DNA of 11,826 nt from the NCBI GenBank assembly GCA_025458545.1, contig JALOSH010000039.1:1-11826 (forward strand). The letters run 5' to 3'. This document shows positions 7,259 through 11,826 of this stretch, piece after piece (the first letter of the stretch is position 1; every line of letters starts with the position of its first letter). A program made the position numbers and the translations under genes. The notes beneath the pieces are model-generated. The model was not told where the DNA came from and searched no databases. It was given only the letters and a program-made list of their open reading frames with translations. Source of the DNA: Hydrogenophaga sp. (GTDB lineage Bacteria; Pseudomonadota; Gammaproteobacteria; Burkholderiales; Burkholderiaceae).

Positions 7259-8956
7259 ATGACCGAAAAAATCGCTGGACACCTGCTTGTTGAATGCCTG
7301 ATCGCCCAGGGCGTGACCCACGCCTTTGGGGTGCCGGGCGAAAGTTACCTGGCCGTGCTCGACGGCTTTCATGCCCATGCCGAGCGCATCCGCTTTGTGA
7401 CCAACCGGCAAGAGGGTGGCGCGGCCTTCATGGCCGAGGCCCAGGGCAAGCTCACCGGCCGCCCGGGCATCTGCTTCGTGACACGCGGGCCTGGGGCCAC
7501 CAACGCGTCCATCGGCTTGCACACCGCGTTTCAGGACTCCACGCCGATGGTGCTGTTCGTGGGCGATGTGGCGAGCGACGCGCGCGACCGCGAAGCCTTC
7601 CAGGAAGTCGACTACCTGAGCTTCTTCGGCCCCAGCACCAAAGGCATGGCCAAGCGCGTGGAGCGCATCGACGATGCGCGCCGCATTCCTGAATACGTGG
7701 CGCGTGCCTTTGCCACCGCCATGAACGGCCGGCCCGGCCCGGTGGTGCTGGTGCTGCCCGAAGACATGCTGACGCAGACCGTGGACGCCGAACCGCTGCC
7801 GCGCGTGGACCCCGTGCAAGCCTGGAGCGATCCCGGCGCCTTGCGCACGCTGCGCTCAATGCTGCTGCAGGCTCAACGCCCGATGGTGATCGCCGGTGGC
7901 GGCGGCTGGACCCCGCAGTCTGCCGCCGCCTTGCAACGCTTTGCCGAGAACTGGCAGTTGCCGGTGGCCAACGCGTTCCGCTTCCAGGATTGTTTTGACA
8001 ACCACCACCCGAACTACGCGGGCGACGTGGGTCTGGGCATCAACCCGGCGCTGGCCGCTCGGGTGCGTGAGAGCGACTTGCTGATCGCCATCGGCCCGCG
8101 CCTGGGCGAAGCCACCACCGGTGGCTACACGCTGATCGAAGCGCCGGTCCCGAAACAGAAGCTGGTGCACATCCATGCCAGTGCTGAAGAGCTGAACCGC
8201 GTCTACCAGGCCACGCTGGCGATCAACGCGACCATGAACGCGGCGGCACGCAGTCTTGAGGTGTTGACCGCCCCGCCGGGTGTGGCCTGGGGGCAGTGGA
8301 CGCAGGCCTGCCACGCCGACTACGAGGTCAACGTGGACGCGGCCAACGGCGGCATTGTGCTGCCCGGCACGATTGACATGCCGGCCATCATCCACACCCT
8401 GCAGCGCCACCTGCCCGCCGACGCCGTGCTCACCAACGGCGCGGGCAATTTCGCCAGCTGGCTGCACCGTTTCTACCGTTACCACGGTCTCGCCAAGGGT
8501 CACAAGACCCAGCTCGCGCCCACCAACGGGGCCATGGGCTATGGCGTTCCGGCCGGTATTGCGGCGGCAATCCTCACCGGGCGCACCGCGTTCACCATCG
8601 CGGGTGACGGTGATTTCCTCATGAACGGCCAGGAGCTGGCCACCGCTGTGCAGCACGGTGCCCGGAGCATCGTGCTGCTGCTCAACAACGGTACCTACGG
8701 CACCATCCGCATGCACCAGGAGCGCGATTACCCGGCGCGCGTGAGCGGCTCGGGTCTGCGCAACCCGGACTTCTGTGCGCTCGCCCGTGCCTATGGCTAC
8801 GCGGCCGACCGAATCACCCACACCGCCGAGTTCGAACCGGCCCTTCTGCGTGCGCTGGCCGCTCCCGGTGGCACGGTGATCGAGGTGCTGCTGAGTGAAG
8901 AAGTCATCACCACGCGTGGCACGCTGGCTGCGATTCGCGAGAAAGCCTTGCGATAA
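7259..8956 (+). CDS. Thiamine-diphosphate-dependent enzyme, acetolactate-synthase-like
   Basis: A 565-residue cytoplasmic enzyme of the family that includes acetolactate synthase large subunits, benzoylformate decarboxylase and glyoxylate carboligase. N-terminal pyrimidine-binding domain: FGVPGE (23-28) and the catalytic glutamate E52 in NRQEGGAAFMAEA, then RGPGATN. The central domain (about 190-325) has IAGGGG and IGPRLGEATTGGY, like the nucleotide-binding middle domain of acetolactate synthases. C-terminal ThDP/Mg site: GDGDF (449-453) through LLLNNGTYG (N476, N477), the standard GDG-x(24-27)-NN motif. All cofactor residues are present, so it should be active. There is no small regulatory (IlvN-like) subunit gene next to it, and the genomic setting beside an AraC/MFS pair argues against the biosynthetic enzyme. 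The true 2-keto acid substrate is unknown; ilvB-like naming would be an over-call. Confidence 0.9.
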   Translation: MTEKIAGHLLVECLIAQGVTHAFGVPGESYLAVLDGFHAHAERIRFVTNRQEGGAAFMAEAQGKLTGRPGICFVTRGPGATNASIGLHTAFQDSTPMVLFVGDVASDARDREAFQEVDYLSFFGPSTKGMAKRVERIDDARRIPEYVARAFATAMNGRPGPVVLVLPEDMLTQTVDAEPLPRVDPVQAWSDPGALRTLRSMLLQAQRPMVIAGGGGWTPQSAAALQRFAENWQLPVANAFRFQDCFDNHHPNYAGDVGLGINPALAARVRESDLLIAIGPRLGEATTGGYTLIEAPVPKQKLVHIHASAEELNRVYQATLAINATMNAAARSLEVLTAPPGVAWGQWTQACHADYEVNVDAANGGIVLPGTIDMPAIIHTLQRHLPADAVLTNGAGNFASWLHRFYRYHGLAKGHKTQLAPTNGAMGYGVPAGIAAAILTGRTAFTIAGDGDFLMNGQELATAVQHGARSIVLLLNNGTYGTIRMHQERDYPARVSGSGLRNPDFCALARAYGYAADRITHTAEFEPALLRALAAPGGTVIEVLLSEEVITTRGTLAAIREKALR

Positions 8957-8986
8957 CGCACGGTTTGCCCGACTTTTTGCCGGGAA

Positions 8987-9001
8987 TGTGAATGGATCAC
9001 A
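8987..9001. promoter_or_regulatory. TGTGA-N5-TCACA inverted repeat upstream of the LuxR-type gene (candidate Crp-type site)
   Basis: TGTGA (8987-8991) and TCACA (8997-9001) are perfect complements and equal the two half-sites of the E. coli CRP consensus. The spacer is 5 bases, not the usual 6. The site lies in the 125-bp gap before the LuxR-type gene; if that gene's transcript starts near 9056, the centre (8994) is at about -60, a normal activator position. A Crp/Fnr-type protein with the matching recognition-helix residues is encoded just downstream (9781-10431). Confidence 0.4.
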
Positions 9002-9005
9002 AAAC

Positions 9006-9035
9006 GCCGGGGAACCAGGCGCTATCTGGCCCGGC
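9006..9035. terminator. GC-rich hairpin between the ThDP enzyme gene and the LuxR-type gene
   Basis: GCCGGG (9006-9011) pairs with CCCGGC (9030-9035), and CCAG (9015-9018) pairs with CTGG (9026-9029), with a GAA bulge and a 7-base loop. That is ten pairs, mostly GC. Only a weak TTT follows (9042-9044), so it could be an intrinsic-type terminator for the upstream gene or a structured leader or operator of the next one. Confidence 0.4.
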
Positions 9036-9081
9036 CGCATGTTTCTAAAGTCACTCCATCCCCAACCGACGGAGAACGACC

Positions 9082-9774
9082 ATGTGGCACGCCAGCGAAA
9101 ACCTCTCACGCAACGCCTACAACCCGGCCGCTGCTTTCGCGCCTCCCGGCCTGGAGCAGACGCTGTTGCTGCGGGTCATGGATGAGATCGATTACGGCGT
9201 CCTGGTGATCGACGGCCAGGGTCGGCTGCGCCACACCAACCACCTGGCACGGCACGAAATGGCCAGCGGCCGCCTGATCGTGTCCCACGGCAATGTGCTG
9301 CTCGGCACCACGACCGAATTCACCGGGCAAATCCAGGCCGCCATGGAGCAGGCGTTGCGCGGTCAGCGCAAGCTGTTGCTGCTCAACAAGGACGACAAAG
9401 AACTGTCGATGGCCTTCATTCCGCTGAGCCACCCGCTGGAGTCCGACGCACCGTGTGTGCTGGTGCTGCTCTCGCGCCAGAGCGCCTGTGAGAACCTGGC
9501 CGTTCGCATGTATGCCCGAGCCCAGCACCTCAGCCCGAGCGAAGAGTCGGTGATGATGGGTCTGTGCCGCGGTCTGTCGATCCCCGACATTGCCCAAGAC
9601 CACGGCGTGGCGCAGTCCACCGTGCGCAGCCAGATCAAGGCGCTGCGCGAAAAGACCGGCTGTTCCAGCATCCGCAAGCTGCTCCAGCGGGTCAACAGCC
9701 TGCCGCCTGTGGTGCCTGCCTTGCGCATCGTCTCTCCCGTGTCGCACAATGCCATGGCCTTTGCACAACCATGA
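9082..9774 (+). CDS. LuxR-type (HTH) transcriptional regulator with N-terminal PAS-like domain
   Basis: A 230-residue regulator. Residues about 28-135 have the look of a PAS sensor fold: a helix, then the strands YGVLVID and GRLRHTNHLA, a helical middle, and the late strands KELSMAFIPL and CVLVLLSR. The assignment as PAS is from this pattern only. Residues about 150-205 form a LuxR/GerE helix-turn-helix: LSPSEESVMMGLCRGLSIPDIA, then HGVAQSTVRSQIKALREKTG, where V-x-x-Q-x-x-x-L-x-x-K is typical of the recognition helix. There is no receiver domain and no phosphorylatable aspartate pattern, so it is not a standard response regulator. The start ATG at 9082 has a clear Shine-Dalgarno GGAGAA (9071-9076). 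It ends 6 bases before the start of a Crp-type regulator gene, so the two are probably transcribed together. Target genes unknown. Confidence 0.88.
   Translation: MWHASENLSRNAYNPAAAFAPPGLEQTLLLRVMDEIDYGVLVIDGQGRLRHTNHLARHEMASGRLIVSHGNVLLGTTTEFTGQIQAAMEQALRGQRKLLLLNKDDKELSMAFIPLSHPLESDAPCVLVLLSRQSACENLAVRMYARAQHLSPSEESVMMGLCRGLSIPDIAQDHGVAQSTVRSQIKALREKTGCSSIRKLLQRVNSLPPVVPALRIVSPVSHNAMAFAQP
9721..9750 (+). promoter_or_regulatory. Possible internal promoter of the Crp-type gene
   Basis: TTGCGC (9721-9726), an 18-bp spacer and CACAAT (9745-9750) resemble a sigma-70 promoter inside the last codons of the LuxR-type gene. It would give a leader of about 24 bases before the ATG at 9781. Weak evidence: such matches are not rare. 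Confidence 0.25.
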
Positions 9775-9780
9775 GCCTTG

Positions 9781-10431
9781 ATGCCCGCCGCCGCCGATCG
9801 ATCTGCCCCATCAGCAACCAGCACCCACATTGAAGCGCTCGCCGCCCTGGGGGTGCAGCGCCGCTACCGGCGCGGCGCGTTGCTCATCCAGGAAGGCGAA
9901 ACCGGCGACACGCTCTACATCGTTCTGCAAGGCAGGCTGCGCGCATTTCTGAGCGACGAAGCGGGCAAAGAACTCACCCTGGGCACCTACGGCCCGCTCG
10001 AATACGTGGGCGAAATGTCGCTCGACGGAGGCCCGCGTTCCGCCAATGTCGAAGCCGCCGAAGCCACCACCTGTTCGGTCGTGTCCCGCGCGACCTTGCT
10101 GGCCTACATCGCTGAACACCCCGAATTCGCGCTGGAGCTCATGGGCAAGCTCATCCGCCGTGCGCGCCTGGCCACAGAGAGCGCCCGCAGTGTGGCGCTG
10201 GTCGATGTGTATGGCCGCCTGGTGCACCTGCTCAACCAGCTGGCCGCCGAACCCAATGCGCTGGGCGAACGCCCGCTGCGCGAGCGCCTGACCCACCAGG
10301 AACTGGCCCAGCACCTGGCCTGTTCCCGCGAGATGGTGAGTCGCCTGCTCAAGGACCTGGAAACCGGTGGCTACATCGCCGTGCGCGAACGCTGGATCTG
10401 GTTGCTGAAGGCCCTGCCTGCGCGCTGGTAG
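9781..10431 (+). CDS. Crp/Fnr-family transcriptional regulator
   Basis: A 216-residue regulator close in length to E. coli CRP. The N-terminal cyclic-nucleotide-binding barrel spans about residues 15-110, with LIQEGETGDTLYIVLQGRLR (35-54) and the phosphate-binding cassette GEMSLDGGPRSANVEA, where G77, E78, R86 and S87 sit at positions that hold cAMP in CRP. A long dimer helix follows (about 112-140). The helix-turn-helix LTHQELAQHLACSREMVSRL (170-189) keeps R183, E184 and R188, the residues that in CRP read G, C and G of TGTGA half-sites. There are no N-terminal cysteines, so it is not an Fe-S sensor like FNR. The ATG at 9781 is chosen; TTG at 9778 is an alternative. No strong Shine-Dalgarno is present and the gap to the LuxR-type stop is 6 bases, which suggests translational coupling. 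cAMP binding is likely but inferred. Confidence 0.92.
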   Translation: MPAAADRSAPSATSTHIEALAALGVQRRYRRGALLIQEGETGDTLYIVLQGRLRAFLSDEAGKELTLGTYGPLEYVGEMSLDGGPRSANVEAAEATTCSVVSRATLLAYIAEHPEFALELMGKLIRRARLATESARSVALVDVYGRLVHLLNQLAAEPNALGERPLRERLTHQELAQHLACSREMVSRLLKDLETGGYIAVRERWIWLLKALPARW

Positions 10432-10457
10432 GCCTGGCGCCCCGGCGTCGGACGGGT

Positions 10458-11826
10458 CTAGAGCCTGTTGAACAGATCGCGCGCCACCTGGGGCGCCGCA
10501 GAGCTGGTGCCGGTGAGTCGCACCACGCTGCCGCTGCGGCTGCCCGCACCGCGCACCCCCCACAGCACGGCGTTGTCGTCGCTCACCGCCAGGCGGTCGG
10601 GCAGCAGTTTCACGCCCGGGCGCTGCGGGCGACCAGGGTCGGGGTCCGGCAGGCGAGGGCTGTAGCGCACGAACGGGTCGAACGCGCTGGCCGCGTGGCG
10701 GATGCCGCCCACCGCCACGGTGCGCGCACCGGTGGACAGGCTGTTGAAGGTGCCGCTGCGTCGCACCGGGGTGGGGTTGAGCGGGTCGTCGATGAAGCTC
10801 TCCAGCCCGCCGCTGGTGTCGTAGCACGCATCTTCCAGGTACGACTGCCGCGCGCCGGTGTGGGTGCCCATGGCCACGTCGTCGCGCTCCACATGCGCAT
10901 CCAGCACCAGCGGGTTGAGCCCCTGGTTGGTGATGGTCACTTGCCACAGGCCGAAGGGCGCGGTGGTCACCTCCGCCCGGTGGCTGAAGGTGGGGGCCAC
11001 GGCGAGCAGCGCGCAGGTGGCCTGTGTGCCCAGTGCGCTGCGCCTTGGAAAGATCAGCCCGCAGGCCGGCGCATCGACCGAAGGCCACACACCCGCCTGG
11101 CCCACTTTCATATCAGGCAGGGCTGGATGCCCGGGCGGTTGGACGGTGATGGCCACGTCGCGCACCGGCTCCGATGGCAGAGCCGGGTCGCCCAGCCACA
11201 GTTCGAGGAAGCTCTGGGTCCGATCGTCCGGTTGTACCCGCCAGCCCAGCGTGACCGATTCGCCAGGTGCCAGGGTCTGGTTGGCGTGGGTGCGGCTCTG
11301 GTAGCCGTTGCCGGCGGGCACGACGATCTGCAGCCGCCCGCCGCTCAGCGCAATCAGCTGGTCCATCGCGGCTTCCAGAACAGATGTGCCATCGTGCGGG
11401 CCGGCCAGCGTGCCCCAGCTGATGTTGACCACCACCTTGGCGTCGTCGGCGCAGCGCGACAGGATGTAGAGCAATCCGTCGAGGATGCTCACATTCATCG
11501 CACCACCCGAGGTGTCCATCACGTTCGACCAGTCCAGCTGCACCGCGATCAGGTCGCAGCGGCTGGCCTCGTCGTTCGTGCGGCTCCAGACGGGGGGTGT
11601 TGCCTCTTGGTCCAGGGTGTCGGTGAGGCGGCGTGGGCCGCAGGCCAGGCTCATCACGTGCGTGCCATGGTTGGCCAGATGCTTCAAATCCCAGAGCTGC
11701 AGGTGCTCGTACAGCGCATCTTCGTCCAGCAGGCCACCACGCACATGCGCCGCCATGGCGGCCTGCAGTACGTTGCCGGTGAGCTCGTGGCCGTAGCCCA
11801 TTTGGTCAGGCGTGCGGCCTGCACGC
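10458..11826 (-). CDS. Subtilisin-like S8 serine peptidase, N-terminus outside window
   Basis: The frame stays open to the right edge, so the gene starts outside the window; an internal Met lies at 11801 (residue numbers count from it). Catalytic parts seen: HGTHVMSLACG with His45; the oxyanion-hole asparagine in VVPAGNG (N165); and GTSSAAPQVAR with Ser433. The Asp of the triad normally lies before the His and is not in the visible part, so it should be outside the window. His-to-Asn spacing is near normal, but Asn to Ser is 268 residues against about 66 in subtilisin. The extra 200 residues are rich in beta-strand pattern (for example ESVTLGWRV, DVAITVQPPG, WQVTITNQG). The protein ends only 14 residues after the Ser, in the helix GTSSAAPQVARDLFNRL, much earlier than usual. 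It converges on the Crp-type gene with a 26-bp gap. The target is unknown, and location cannot be judged without the N-terminus. Confidence 0.9.
   Translation of the reverse strand, partial: RAGRTPDQMGYGHELTGNVLQAAMAAHVRGGLLDEDALYEHLQLWDLKHLANHGTHVMSLACGPRRLTDTLDQEATPPVWSRTNDEASRCDLIAVQLDWSNVMDTSGGAMNVSILDGLLYILSRCADDAKVVVNISWGTLAGPHDGTSVLEAAMDQLIALSGGRLQIVVPAGNGYQSRTHANQTLAPGESVTLGWRVQPDDRTQSFLELWLGDPALPSEPVRDVAITVQPPGHPALPDMKVGQAGVWPSVDAPACGLIFPRRSALGTQATCALLAVAPTFSHRAEVTTAPFGLWQVTITNQGLNPLVLDAHVERDDVAMGTHTGARQSYLEDACYDTSGGLESFIDDPLNPTPVRRSGTFNSLSTGARTVAVGGIRHAASAFDPFVRYSPRLPDPDPGRPQRPGVKLLPDRLAVSDDNAVLWGVRGAGSRSGSVVRLTGTSSAAPQVARDLFNRL

Noticed and set aside
5924..7819. Long open frame on the minus strand (about 631 codons) opposite the MFS and ThDP enzyme genes
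   Set aside because: It runs across two well-supported plus-strand genes, is His/Gln/Arg-rich and has no recognisable domain.
7856..9109. Minus-strand open frame (about 417 codons) opposite the ThDP enzyme gene
   Set aside because: Complement of the GDG and NN-motif region; no domain of its own.
9811..11088. Minus-strand open frame (about 425 codons) spanning the Crp-type gene and part of the peptidase gene
   Set aside because: Overlaps the S8 peptidase in another frame and is antisense to the Crp-type gene; no motif. I also considered it as a frameshifted continuation of the peptidase, but the residues after the peptidase stop do not resemble the subtilisin C-terminal helices.

Overview
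The window looks like chromosomal DNA from a beta-proteobacterium of the order Burkholderiales, most likely family Comamonadaceae (Hydrogenophaga, Acidovorax or a relative). I base this on the high GC, the G/C-ending codons, the style of the ClpB and coniferyl-aldehyde-dehydrogenase-like proteins, and the leaderless-looking gene starts. The genus is inferred from memory of such proteins, not from a search. I see no rRNA, tRNA, CRISPR array, insertion sequence, integrase or phage gene. The longest gap between genes is about 139 bases (4931-5069), so no stretch over 300 bases lacks a gene.

Layout, left to right. (1) The 3' end of a GNAT acetyltransferase gene enters from the left edge. (2) clpB, the AAA+ disaggregase, follows behind a near-consensus sigma-32 heat-shock promoter. 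(3) Next comes a coniferyl-aldehyde-dehydrogenase-like ALDH. (4) On the minus strand lie a small 80-residue protein of unknown function, convergent with the ALDH, and an AraC-family regulator. (5) Divergent from the AraC gene is a plus-strand set: a 12-TM MFS transporter, a thiamine-diphosphate (acetolactate-synthase-like) enzyme, a PAS-like/LuxR-type regulator and a Crp/Fnr-type regulator. (6) Convergent with that set, on the minus strand and running off the right edge, is a subtilisin-family (S8) peptidase with a large insertion in its catalytic domain.

How the parts may work together. The AraC regulator and the MFS gene share an 89-bp divergent promoter region, the usual arrangement for a regulator controlling its neighbouring exporter. 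The ThDP enzyme lies only 24 bp after the transporter and may share its transcription. The LuxR-type and Crp-type regulators are almost overlapping and probably co-expressed. A TGTGA/TCACA inverted repeat upstream of the pair is a candidate site for the Crp-type protein, whose recognition helix keeps the R-E-x3-R residues that read such half-sites.

The most striking observation is in clpB. An exact 39-bp in-frame tandem duplication copies the 13-residue block holding the substrate-gripping pore loop of the first AAA+ ring ([13 protein letters not shown], twice in a row). Apart from this, most genes are ordinary housekeeping or accessory metabolic genes, and I do not see clear evidence of a new multi-gene system.
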